A stretch of DNA of 64,000 nt from Akebia trifoliata (GCA_017979445.1 JADQWC010000627.1:31001-95000), one strand, 5' to 3'; positions 1 to 10,360 are shown, counted from the first letter of the stretch. Numbers and translations: made by a program. The notes: a model not told the origin generated them from the sequence alone.

Positions 1-370
1 CTAGAGATGAAAAGCTCAAGCCTTATCATGAGTATTTGTTAAACTTAGTGAGTAAGTTTGAAGCTATTCTGTTCCAACACGTGTCAAGGGAAGATAATAG
101 ATTTGCTGACTCGTTAGCCACTCTATCTTTAATGATCCATTTACCCCTTGGCATGGAATTGAAGCCGATCACTATTGAAGTCAAAGACAAACCTGCATAT
201 TGTTGTCAGATCAATATTGCTACTCGACTACCCGATGGAAAGCCGTGGTATACAGATATTAAAAAGGTGTTGGAAAAATAAGAATTTCCAGAAGAAGCAT
301 CGAGGAAGGAACGACAAACCCTTTTAAGATTAGCATCTCAATTCATCCTGTGCGCAGAAAGTTTATACAA
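1..370 (+). pseudogene. RNase H C-terminus and linker of gypsy pol, broken
   Basis: The reading frame covering 36-281 contains the usual end of a retrotransposon RNase H: a phenylalanine-rich strand, then SREDNRFADSLATL, which carries the conserved R-x-x-N-x-x-A-D of the last catalytic block. The frame meets a TAA at 279-281, runs on recognisably (LLRLASQFILCAESLYK) to about 370, and then shifts by one frame into the integrase. The N-terminal part of the domain is outside the window. In an intact element this enzyme removes the RNA strand after reverse transcription. The stop and frameshift make it non-functional. Confidence 0.8.
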
Positions 371-1487
371 AGGTCTTATGATGGGATTCATTTGTCATGC
401 ATCGATGAAGATCAAGCTGAACAGATAATGGTTGAACTACATTCAGGAGAATGCGGCCCTCACATGAGTGAAAAAATGTTAGCTAAGAAAATTATGAGAC
501 AAGGGTACTACTGGCCTACGATGGAAACAGATTGTCATGACATGGTCAAGACCTGCTACAAATGCCAAATACATGCAAATCTCATACATGTGCCACCTTC
601 TCGATTAGTTGCTCTGACTTCACCATGGCCATTCTCAGTTTGGGGAATTGACGTTATTGGTAAAATATCGCCTAAAACATCAAATGGGCATGAATACATT
701 TTAGTTGCTATCGATTATTTTACTAAGTGGGTCGAAGCTGCCTCTTATGCTGTCTTAACTGTTTCTCGAGTTGCAAAATTTATCCAAACGAATATCATCA
801 GTCGGTACGGGGTACCTTCGGAACTGATTTCTGATAACGGGTCACATTTCAAAGCGGAAGTTATTACTTTGTGTTCAAAGTTCAAAATCTCACACCACAA
901 ATCATCTCCTTACCGTCCTCAGACTAATGGAGCAGTCGAAGCAGCTAATAAGAATCTTAAAACTATCATAAGGAAAATGTGTCAATCACATCAAGATTGG
1001 TATGAAAAACTGCCATTTACACTATGGGCATATCGAACTTCAATTCGATCCTCTACTGGAGCTACTCCCTACTCCTTAGTGTATGGCATGGAAGCAGTCT
1101 TGCCAGTTGAAATGGAAATTCCATCTCTGAGGGTCTTGTTGGAAAGTCAGTTGTCAGAAACAGATTGGGTTCGCCAGCGGTATGAAGAATTGAATTTGAT
1201 TGAAGAAAAATGACTGAGAGCTTTGTATCACGTGCAAGCTTATCAAAGAAGAGTTGCCCGTGCATTTGATAAAAAGATCAAGGTTCGTCACTTACAAGTC
1301 GGGGATTTAGTACTCAAAGAGAATCGGGCACCTATCTTTGACCTTAGAGGGAAGTTCAAACCAAATTGGGGAGGTCCGTACATCATCAAGGAGATATTAC
1401 TAGGAAAATCTATCAGGCTTCAAGATCATGATGGAATCGAGTTACCATAACCAACCAACCTTGACCAAATCAAACGGTACTACATTT
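350..1487 (+). pseudogene. Ty3/gypsy integrase, broken by internal stops
   Basis: Integrase joins retrotransposon DNA to the host chromosome. Visible parts: an HHCC zinc-binding region (HSGECGPH, then CYKCQ) at about residues 30-73 of the 350-1213 frame; the RNase H-like core with D in GIDVIG, D in ISDNGSHF and E in GAVEAANKN; and a C-terminal domain in 1223-1450 (GDLVLKENRAP, then KPNWGGPYIIKE). In-frame TGA at 1211-1213 and TAA at 1448-1450 interrupt it, and the last conserved stretch ends in YYI before another stop near 1487. No chromodomain follows, which fits the non-chromoviral Tat/Ogre clade. The overlapping minus-strand frame at 1062-1265 is a shadow. Confidence 0.9.
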
Positions 1488-2920
1488 AAGGAGGCCATTT
1501 TTGATCGAATCAATTTTCCTATTACCTAATTCTTTATCTCCTTTCTCAACCCCTTTGCAGCCTGTTCAAAAAAAGAAAAATTGTGCCATTTATTTCTTAG
1601 CCTGATCACCTAACCTAGGGGAGGGAAGTTCCGAACTACGTTTTGGTCTGATCCCAAAAATTTGGGGTACGTAGGCAACCTGAGAAGTTACTTCAGGCCC
1701 GACCACACCAAAATAAAAAAATAGATTCCCCGATGAAGAAAAAAATCTAAAAAGAAAAAAATTCAAAAGAATGGGAAAGAAAATTCAAGAAAAAATTTTA
1801 AATAAAATGCCACACAAGGGGCATTTGGGTTTTTGAGCCTCAAAATCCCTTTCATTTTATGCCTAATTCCAAGCCTACCTATAAAAATCCTCCTAAGTAC
1901 CGTGTGAAAAGGTCAAGGAGGGTAGTAGAACATGATCAGACAGTAATTCTAGAAGGTCAGAGGAGAAGAAAAAGATAAAAAAAAATGATGAAGCCTGCTA
2001 AGTTAAAAACTCGAAAAGGGCGACTTAGGCAAAAATTAAGGCAAGCTCGCAAAGTTGAAAATCTGAAAGGACAACTTTGACAACAATTAGAGTCAAGAAA
2101 AAAAAAAGCTCGCTAGATCGAAAACCTGAAAAGGTGATCTAGGCAAAAGTTAGAGTAAGCTCGATAGATTGAAAACCTGGAAAGGCGATCTAGGCAAAAG
2201 TTAGAGTAATAAAAAAAAAAAAACCAGAAGAAAATCCCAAGCTGAGAGCAGTTCGAGCTGAAACATCAGAAATCCGAATAATCAAGTTCAATACTCACCT
2301 TAAACCAGGCATAGATTCAGAAGCCACAAGTATCTTGTCTACGATCGATCTGAAAATTCTTACTTCCCCAAGTGAACATTCTATGATGAGTCTCAAAAGG
2401 AAATATTTTGTTCTCTTGAGCTTGACTCAAAATCTTTAATAAAATTAATCAGAATTAAAAGTTGGATCTTTATTGCGCTTGTGGTAATCAAATATTTCAA
2501 ACCTTCATACAAGGGGCATTTTTCTTTTTCCTCTCAATATGTAATTTCCCCCCTTATACCAAGGGCATTTTTTTTAATGATGTGTTCAATTATTTATGCC
2601 ATGTTTATTGTAAAACTAGGGACATTTTGTTTTTGAGCAATGTTAATCTTAAAAAAATAATGAGAATTCCAAACTTAAGGTTACCCTCTTGATAGCAGTT
2701 TTTCGAAAAACTCTTGAGGTTTAAACTCAAGTTTTAAATTTACAAAACTTTTTTGATAAAACCTTGAGGTTCAAACAAATGCATTCTGAATCTCACATAG
2801 GAGATAGGGCATCCATTCTATCCCAAATCTATTCATTCCCAGATTCAACCACTCTTTTCCAGATTCGTTTTTAATCATTCTTTCCCAGATTTATTCCTTC
2901 ATTCTCAGTTTTACTCAGCC
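1488..2920 (+). other. 3' untranslated spacer of element A, first part
   Basis: No coding frame is supported here. The first 500 bases are purine-rich, with the motif GGGGCAT repeated (about 1818 and 2512). The section 1998-2193 is a four-unit tandem array, listed separately. Frames at 2462-2692 look like chance openings in T-rich sequence. Confidence 0.6.
1995..2215 (+). repeat. Four-unit ~51 bp tandem array with hairpin arms
   Basis: Units start near 1998, 2050, 2113 and 2164. Each carries an inverted repeat around a loop containing GAAAA-CTGAAA-like sequence. The arms differ between units but still match: CTAAGT/ACTTAG (1998-2003 and 2023-2028), CAAAGTTG/CAACTTTG (2050-2057 and 2072-2079), CTAGATC/GATCTAG (2113-2119 and 2136-2142). 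The fourth unit, ATAGATT/GATCTAG, is imperfect. Spacing is 51-63 bp; the longer gap holds a poly(A) insertion. Confidence 0.8.
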
Positions 2921-3770
2921 AGATGCCGCCAAGGGTTTTCTTGAAATTATGCTCAGATGCCGCCAAGGGTTTTCTTGGAACTATGCTTAGATGCCGCCAA
3001 GGGTTTTCTTGGAATTATGCTCAGATATCGCCGAGGGTTTTCTCGAAACTATGCTCAGATGCCGCCAAGGTTTTTTTGAACTATTCTCAGATGCCGCCAA
3101 GGGTTTTCTTCGAATTATGCTCAGATACCGTCGATGGTTTTCTCGGAACTATGCTCAGATGCTGCCAAGGTTTTTTGGAAATATGCTCAGACGCCGCCAA
3201 GGGTTTTCTTGGAAATATGCTCAGATGCCGCCAAGGGTTTTCTTGGAATTATGCTCAGATGCCACCGAGGGTTTTCTAGGAACTATGCTCAGATGCCGCC
3301 GAGGGTTTTCTTGGAACTATGCTCAGATGCCGCCAATGGTTTTCTTGGAATTATGCTCAGATGCCGCTGAGGGTTTTCTCGGAACTATGCTCAGATGCTG
3401 CCAAGGGTTTTCTTGGAATTATGTTCAGATACCGCCGAGGGTTTTCTCGGAACTATGCTCAGATGCCACCAAGGGTTTTCTTGGAATTATGCTCAGATGC
3501 CGCTGAGGGTTTTCTCGGAACTATGCTCAGATGCCGCCAAGGGTTTTCTTGAAATTATGCTCAGATGCCGCCGACGACTTTCTCGGAACTATGCTCAGAT
3601 GCCGCCAAGGGTTTTCTTGGAATTATGCTCAGATGCCGCCAAGGGTTTTCTTGGACCTATGCTCAGATGCCGCCGAGGGTTTTCTCGGAACTATGCTCAG
3701 TTACCGCCGAGGGTTTTCTCAGAATTATGCTCAGATGCCGCCAAGGGTTTTTTTTGAATTATGCTCAGTT
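2921..3770 (+). repeat. 25 x 34 bp satellite-like array in the 3' UTR of element A
   Basis: About 25 head-to-tail copies of a 34 bp unit built around GCCGCCAAGGGTTTTCTTGG. Because 34 is not a multiple of 3, all three plus frames stay open for long stretches; these are not genes. Two main unit types exist: CCAAG...CTTGG and CCGAG...CTCGG. They alternate strictly in units 13-21 (about 3330-3635), giving a local 68 bp period. Several units are 32 bp. Tandem arrays in this position are known from Tat/Ogre elements and can seed satellites. Confidence 0.95.
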
Positions 3771-4094
3771 TATATTTCCTTTATGCTCAAATTTGACTCA
3801 TTTTCAACTCAAATTCTTTGAAATCTATCTCAGATTTTGAGCCCACACACTTGCACAGTTGTTACATCAGTCAAGGAGAATTTTTAAAAATTCAAGGATC
3901 TAACACTGCCAGTGAGAGCTCACGCTTAAGGACCTGACATTTTTCTAGTTTGGGGAGAGTTTTACGCTCAATGATCTGAATACCCCGACTAATTGTTAAA
4001 TCAGGCTGCAAAATGAACTGTCACTAGCTTTGGCATTCGGATATCGCACTATCTACCAAAATAGATTTGCTATCTAGTTTGCTTCAACCCTTTA

Positions 4095-4109
4095 CCAAAG
4101 AGGGGCATC
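4095..4109 (+). promoter_or_regulatory. Polypurine tract of element A
   Basis: The purine run AAAGAGGGGCA sits directly before the LTR start TGTAGACACC at 4110. This is the expected primer site for second-strand synthesis. Confidence 0.8.
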
Positions 4110-4888
4110 TGTAGACACCCCATTTTTGCATCCGCCTGATTAATCAAGTCGTCAACCCGATTGCAAAGGTTCTTAATGATGAATGTCTATTCCAATGCTT
4201 TATTTTGTTATCAGATATATTTTAGAAATCCGGATGAGGTATCTCGAACTGACAAAACTTAGAAACCACGCTACGCTAGGAAAATATGACCCCAGAAACA
4301 TAGAAATCATCATCTTGCAAACCAAAAAGAAGCTTCACGATAAAAATCATTAAAAATGACTAAATTACCAAAATACCCCCAGCATCAAAACAACCCTAGA
4401 GCCTGCATTACGCTTAGGAAAATCCACTCAAACACATAAAACAACAAATCGAAACCAAGTAAACCACTTCGCCAATTTTCACAAAATTTGACAAAATTAC
4501 GAAAATACCCCTCATAAAGTTCACGACCATTTCATATAAAAAAATTCCTAAATGATAAAAACCAACATTCCCATTGAATTCCTGACGAAAAACTGATTCC
4601 AAAACATCCTGGAACATTGAAAAACGACTTAAAACGTAAAAAATCCTCTCCGAGGGCAAAATGGTAATTTCATAATTTTAATAATTAAAATTTTCGTAAT
4701 TAATAAATAAATCATTAAATAATGTAAAGTGAAACATTAATAAAATTAATTATTAAAATTTAAATAAAAAAATTGATTAATTAGGCTTTCAAGAAAAATT
4801 GTTGATGGTTCGCAAGATATTTCTTTAATGACCCCTCCATTTGGGGGTCCAAAGAATCAAAGATATAAAAGAGGGGGGTTCTCCAAAA

Positions 4889-5160
4889 ATTTAAAGTCAA
4901 TCAAGAAAGACTAAAGTCAAGATATTAAAGTCAATCAAATAAGACTAAAGTCAATATTAAAGTCAATTAAGTAAGACTAAAGTTAAGTATTAAAGTCAAA
5001 ACCCTAAATCAAAACCTTAATCTAAACTAATCAAATCAATCTCATAAGACTAAAGTCAAAACCCTAAATCAAAACTCTAATCTAATCAAGTCAATCTCAT
5101 AAGACTAAAGTCAAAACCCTAAAGACTAAGTCCATCTCATGAGACTAAAGTCTAAACCCT
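4889..5160 (+). repeat. Repeated GACTAAAGTC palindromes upstream of the LTR TATA box
   Basis: Exact or near-exact copies at 4909, 4943, 4975, 5048, 5103 and 5143, each flanked by AAGTCAATC- and CCCTAA-type sequence, 60-300 bp before the TATA box. The arrangement resembles repeated U3 enhancer motifs; function is inferred only from position. Confidence 0.6.
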
Positions 5161-5213
5161 AATTGAAACCCTAAAAAGAAACCCTAATCAAACCCTAATA
5201 CTTCTAAAAACTT

Positions 5214-5220
5214 TATAAAT
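5214..5220 (+). promoter_or_regulatory. TATA box of LTR family 1
   Basis: TATAAAT followed by AGGAGCC. The same TATAAATAGGGG-type block occurs at 43453-43460 in the solo LTR copy, which supports it as the core promoter of the family. Confidence 0.7.
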
Positions 5221-5813
5221 AGGAGCCTCCACACCCTATTTTCGTGAAATAAAAAACCCTAGGAAAAGTAGGTGAAGAAGCCTCCACAACCTCTCCAAAA
5301 CCCTAATTTTGGAGCCTCAACTCTTTACCTAACACCCTGCTCTGATTTTACCCTAAAAAACACCCAAAAACCTCTTAAAAACATCTCAAAAATCCACAAC
5401 AAATTCGAAACATCCAGATCCAAGAAGGAGATACCTTGCCTCGGAGATCAGAAATCAGATCCGGAGATAGAACGAAGCAAGAAGTACGGCACAAGGAGTC
5501 GTTTTCACTAGATCTGAGGGAATAGCACTTTTGCAGATCGAGGGTAAGTTTTTTTTTTTTTTTAAGCTAGGTTTGTCATTAGCGATGTAGATTTATTTGG
5601 GATAAGTAGAGACCGGCAATGGCCGGGCGGGGTTTGTGCCTAACACCTTCCAACCCCGTAACATGATCCCCAGATTCAGATTTTCTGTAGTAGATTAGTT
5701 TTTATCCATTTTAGAGTCAGGTTGGTTCCTAGACCACAATAACTAGGTGGCGACTCCCAAACCTCAAGGGTCAAAAGCGGATCCGCGCACCCCACGGATC
5801 GATGGCGCTTTCA

Positions 5814-6514
5814 ATAATATAGTTAATATAGAAGAAATGATCTTTTGGCGGATTGGAGGTCTAACCAATTCTTTAGAATATTCATATGTTTCTCTAAATT
5901 GAGTGTCGGAGAATTTTTGGGAGGTAACACGCCGGCACAAGGAGGGAAGTGACAGAATCGACTTTGGCGCATCAATCCGTAATATAGTTTGAGGTGCGAC
6001 AGAGGACGCCAAACGCCATTATATTTCTCGAATTTTGGGCATTTAAACTTAGTCGGCAGCTTGGCGTTGGGATAAAAGCAAAGGTCCCTAAATCTTGTCC
6101 CTCCTAAAGTATTTGTACCTTTCGTTCGTCTCATTTCCTCTTGTACAAACTCAATCTACTGGGTCATTTTGTCATCAGTAGCATTTTTAGGCCTCGGGCA
6201 CCCTGAAGTTACACTCATCGTCTGGGATTACCACCGGAGGTGGTTGATTCTATGGGATTAAAGTGGAGGGCCCTGATACATTGGCACATTAGGAGGTGGG
6301 GTAGTCTATTGATCTAGTCATGTCTGTTCAGGGGGTTCCGAATTTGATCCAGATGCTTGGTGTTGAGCGGCTTGCACTTGTAGAAAGTTAGTACTACTCA
6401 AAACGACCATCAACATTTATTCATGTCTTTTCGTTGTTTCTACTAGCTTCGCTATCATTGCATTAGCTTTGGCAAGTTTACTTGTCGCAGGTTGTGGGTC
6501 TTTTGAGTTGCTCA
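5814..6514 (-). pseudogene. Gag of element O, truncated and decayed
   Basis: A start codon at 6514 begins MSNSKDPQPATSKLAKANAM, a polar N-terminus. After a stop near 6410 and further breaks, the 6134-5823 frame holds the conserved gag core LPTKFKCPKFEKYNG, followed by HLKLYYGLM. This corresponds to the P-x-K-F-K-x-P-x-F-x-K-Y-x-G ... H-L-x-x-Y motif of Tat/Ogre gag proteins, which form the particle around the RNA. The frame is cut at 5813/5814 by the CA end of element A. Downstream gag, zinc knuckle and pol are not in the window. Confidence 0.75.
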
Positions 6515-6714
6515 TAGTTGATGTAGATCGAAGAAAATACAGAGGTTTCTCAAGGTGTTTGTACTTTTTTCATTTGGCCACCTTGTGCATACAGAAGACC
6601 AAACGTTACTGTCTTGTTTATAAAAAGGAATATGCATGATGTTTTATTAAGTTCGGCAATTATTCGGGATAACACGCAAAAGGAAAATTTTAGTTAGGTT
6701 AAAAAAATGTGGTT

Positions 6715-7571
6715 AGTCAGCGCGGAGCTGAATCGTTTGAGAAAAAAAATTACATCAACATGAGGCTGGTATCAACACAGAGTTGGAAGAACATTTTGAG
6801 AAAGAATTACATCAGCCGAAGCTGGCATCGACACGGAGTCAGTATAATTAAAAGGTAATTATATCAGCACGAAGTTGGCATCAGCACAGAGCTCGCATAA
6901 ACACGGAGTTGGTAAAATATTTTGAAAATGAATTACATCAACCGAAACTAGCATCGACATGGAGTCGGTAAAACAAAAAAAGAATTACATCAGCACAGGG
7001 TTGGCATCGATACAGAGTCGGTAAAACAAAAAAAGAATTACATCAACACAGGGCTGGCATCGACATGGAGTCGGTAAAATATTTAAAAAATAATTACATC
7101 AGTCGGAGTTGGCATCGACACGAAGTCGGTATAATTAAAAGACAATTACATCAACACGAAGCTGGCATCAGCACGGAGCTGGCATCAACATGGAGTTGGT
7201 AAAATATTTTGATTTCATCAGTACGGAACTGGCATCAACACGGAATCGATAAAATATTTTGAAAACGAATTACATTAGCCGGAGCTAGCATCGACACAGA
7301 GTCGGTATAATTAAAAAGCGATTACATCAACACGGAATTGGCAAAATATTTTGAAAATTTTTTTTTATCAGCACAGGACTGGCATCGACAAGGAGTTGGA
7401 CAAACATTTAAAAAAAAGAATTACATCAGTTGGAGCTGGCATCAACACGGAGTCTGTAAAATATATATATTTTACATCAGCACGGGGTTGGCATCGACAC
7501 GGAGTCGATAAAATATTTTAAAAAGAAATTGCATAAGTCGAAGCTGGCATCGACACGGAGTCGGTATGACA
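6715..7571. repeat. Tandem array of 17-18 bp hairpin subunits
   Basis: Dozens of subunits of the form CATC-arm-ACGGA-arm-GG, grouped into ~55-60 bp units separated by AT-rich links such as TAAAATATTTTGA. Arms on the plus strand include CGAC/GTCG, CAGC/GCTG, CAAC/GTTG and CAGT/ACTG, so the stem is kept while its bases change. Some subunits are mismatched or carry a G-T pair. The array lies between the extra ORF and gag of element O and has no coding frame. Confidence 0.85.
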
Positions 7572-7639
7572 TTTTGTAAAAGTAGATTTAACTGAAACAA
7601 GTTGAGTTGTTTGATTGGTTGTCATCCTTGTTAGATCAT

Positions 7640-7785
7640 TGATGGGTCATGGGCTTGATTCGAAATTAGATATGGGTCGTGGACCCAATTTGAGATGGAT
7701 ATGGATCATGTACCCATTTGAGGTGGATATGGGTCGTGGACCCATTTCGAAGTGGATATGGGTCGGGGACCCATTTGAGGTGGAT
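7640..7785. repeat. ~32 bp tandem repeats with GGGTC/GACCC hairpins
   Basis: Four to five units of GGATATGGGTCGTGGACCCA-type sequence. The best units carry the inverted repeat ATGGGTC-GTG-GACCCAT. The open frames here (7615-7833 plus, 7706-7939 minus) are products of the repeat. Confidence 0.8.
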
Positions 7786-7984
7786 TATCAATTTCTATGT
7801 TACCCCTTTGGTAACATTTTAGTGAATCCTTAGATTGAATTTTGTACACCAACCCATTAAATAATTCATTTATGCAATGGTTATTCACACAGTAACTAAA
7901 GAAAAATAATTTTATTGCACTATTAAAAATTATTGACAAATTAGATTTTCATTGAATAACAACCTTCAATAACTCTGACTCAGA

Positions 7985-8945
7985 TTATTCTTTACATAGA
8001 TGCTTGGTTTTATTTTGATCGTCATCAGGATTGTTAAAACTATTAGGCTTGCTTCTCTTAGTTCTAACGACTAGCTCTTTGAACTTTGCTGGTTCATCTG
8101 GATATCCTAAGGTGTGTTTGTTCCAAGTCTTCTCGACGAGATGCACTAACTTTTCAGTGAATGATTCGGGAGGAAAAAATTTTTTGTGTTGAGGAAGCGA
8201 AAACTCTATAGGCACTCTGTACTGTTCTGGGATTAAGGCAGGTTGGTAAAAATTGTCTCCTCCAGTCCAATCAAACAAACATAATAAGATCCTTTGGTAC
8301 CTAAACAGGGTAGTCAGCCATCCACCAAGGGCATCTCAAACCAATATGACGAGCTAGGTGAGAATCCAGTCATTTACTCCAAGCCTTGACTGAGTTGTGA
8401 CGCAGTAACATATTTCTTTTAGAAAAGTGTTCTAGCCTATATTCGAGGATTTGAAGGAATGTCCACAATTTTAAGACGATCACAAAATCACATATAAAGT
8501 AGATGAGGGCTTCCTTTGAAACCCCTTCCCTCATCATTTTTATGGCATCTAGACTTGAGAAGGTTTCAATTAGAATGAGAGGTACAGGGTTGGCTTTTCT
8601 TGAGAGCTGGGATACTATGACTATGAAGGACTTAGGGACAGTTTGACCATCACTTTTAGAGGTTAGTATGTATTGGGCTTAGATTCCTAAACTCAACCAA
8701 TAGTTTCTAGTGGCTCGCCAGGCTTCTGGTTTTACATTGATGAGATGACTGCGGGAGTGGTATGGACTCAATAAGGGTACTAAATCCAATATCCCATTAT
8801 GGACTGAGGCCTTGGCTTCTTCTTTTGAAATGTTTAGGCCTGTGGCGAGGTCACCAGAATATCTTGTCTTCATTGAAGGCCTGAGTAAAGGACCTGAAGT
8901 AAATATCCCTATGATGCTGCAATAATCTTCATGAGTAGGACACAA
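7985..8945 (-). pseudogene. Decayed extra ORF (ORF1) of element O, DUF7745-like
   Basis: Two minus-strand frames belong together. The upstream piece (8945-8679) starts MCPTHEDYCSIIGI and ends with EAWRATRNYWLSLGI. The downstream piece (8278-7985) starts FDWTGGDNFYQPALIPEQYR. Between them, translation with stops still gives plausible protein (LLRHNSVKAWSKWMTGF-like). An early PTxEDYxxIIG motif and a late conserved block fit the plant retroelement-associated DUF7745 proteins, the extra ORF found ahead of gag in Ogre-type elements. Function is unknown in the family. The family assignment is from memory of its motifs; several stops show that it is dead. Confidence 0.55.
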
Positions 8946-9169
8946 GTATATATGCCTAATGTGGAAGATATGAAGATAAAGGTTCTAACGTTTAGCCATG
9001 GCGCGCAAAATGTTCTAACCTATTTCAAACTTGTGGAAGTACAAGACACATCTCAACATGAATTTTTCAAAGTTGAATTTCTCTACGATGTGCATCCCCA
9101 TGATGGTTGTTTTGACCAATTGGTCGATTGGGTTATTGCCTGTAACTAACATCCTGAGTTGACACAAAA

Positions 9170-10360
9170 AAGTATTTCAGTACATTTCCAAGGTTCATGC
9201 AAAACATATCTTTGTAAGTTATTATTTTTTTTACAAACAACAAATCTTTTATAAATCATTTTTTCTTTTGAAAAATATTTTTCTTTTTTTGAAATGGGTT
9301 GGGATCTGAATTAGAAAAAGTAAAAAACTTGAATACTATTTCTACTCAAATGGTCCGACCCATCGTGATCGTTAAATCGAGATGAACTAGGTCATTATGA
9401 ATCACTGTCATATTTAAAATTGATTTTTTATTGGGTTGGTGCAGCCATTGATATAATAGCTTTAAATCAGGTTAAACAAATAGTGATTATCTTAAGGACA
9501 AAATTGTAGCTTCCTGATCTCAATAATTTGTAATATCTATTTTCAAAAAGCAACCTGAAAACACCCATGATAAGTTCGAGTCGTGACCTATGGGAAGGTT
9601 TTTTGCCTCTAGGTTTACTACGTGCAATGCAATTTATCTGGCCACCTTGCCCAAGTACAGCTATATACCTTTTGAGTGTATTCAATCAGATGGTACGTGG
9701 TAACTTGGTTTGATATACCATATAGGTGATAATTTAAGACTCCAACTCAAATCTCTTAAGTCAAAAACAACTAGTTTAATCCCCAATTAAGAGGTGGCGC
9801 ATGATGCTGAACAAGGGCACTCTTAAGTCACATCTCGTTTAGAATAAACGTCATCTATCCCCCTAGTACCGTAGTACATCGGGGCAGGATCTCGTTTCGG
9901 TACTGATTTTGACCAAGAAGTGCAATTGGTGAACTTAGATTACTTTAATATACCATATAGGTACGAGTCTAGGGTTGTAGCTTTCATAAATGATTTTAGC
10001 ATCCCGCGAGGGGACCGACTACGTACTAGTACTACATTGGTAATCGGAACATGTGACTGTGCGACTTACAATAGGATAAAGGCTTAGGTCGCTTTAACAT
10101 GTGTGCATCAATATACCTTTCAGAATGACCTGATCAAACGATACTGATGCACTAGTTTTATATACCTTACAATACGTGACTGGATTGTGATTTTCATGAA
10201 TGACGTCGCATCTCCAACGAGACCGGACAACGCACTAGTGTCACGTTGGCTATTAGGGACATGCAAGCATGTAATGCAATAAAGTAAACGTGCTAGTGGT
10301 GTGTGCAAATAGGATAGGGTGTGCCCGGGGCATTTTCCAGATGAGTAGGCTCATGGGCCA
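9170..10360 (-). repeat. Leader region of element O, shared with 25030-26260
   Basis: No gene. Long stretches match 25030-26260 in the same order, for example the ATGGTCCGACCCATC-type block at 9350 versus 25305 and the ATGACGTCGCATCTCC block near 10200 versus 26085. It lies between the LTR/primer site and ORF1 of element O, so I read it as its leader. The small frames at 9467-9685 and 10120-10308 are not supported. Confidence 0.6.

Larger units (their letters stand above)
1..5813 (+). mobile_element. 3' part of a Ty3/gypsy Tat/Ogre-type LTR retrotransposon (element A)
   Basis: Seen in order on the plus strand: end of RNase H, integrase without a chromodomain, a 2.6 kb untranslated region with two tandem arrays, a polypurine tract and a complete 3' LTR that ends in CA at 5813. 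The 5' LTR, gag, protease and reverse transcriptase lie left of the window. The integrase wording (GIDVIG, EAANKN) and the long array-bearing 3' region fit the Tat/Ogre clade, in which such regions are known to hold tandem repeats. The element interrupts a minus-strand gag that resumes at 5814, so it is the younger insertion. Stops and a frameshift in pol show that it is dead. Confidence 0.85.
4110..5813 (+). repeat. 3' LTR of element A (LTR family 1)
   Basis: Starts TGTAGACACCCC and ends GGCGCTTTCA, 1704 bp. Other copies in this window at 15251 (partial), 28671-30274 (minus), 42622-44061 and 63231-64000 (cut by the window edge) fix both ends. A TATA box lies at 5214-5220. Upstream of it a GACTAAAGTC palindrome recurs. 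The sequence next to the right end is ATAAT; its partner is outside the window. Minus-strand frames such as 4414-4659 recur in the other copies but have no recognisable protein. Confidence 0.92.

Noticed and set aside
2923..3840. Seven overlapping long plus-strand frames with repeated peptides
   Set aside because: They are translations of the 34 bp array in all three frames; the period is not a multiple of 3 and no stop occurs in the unit.
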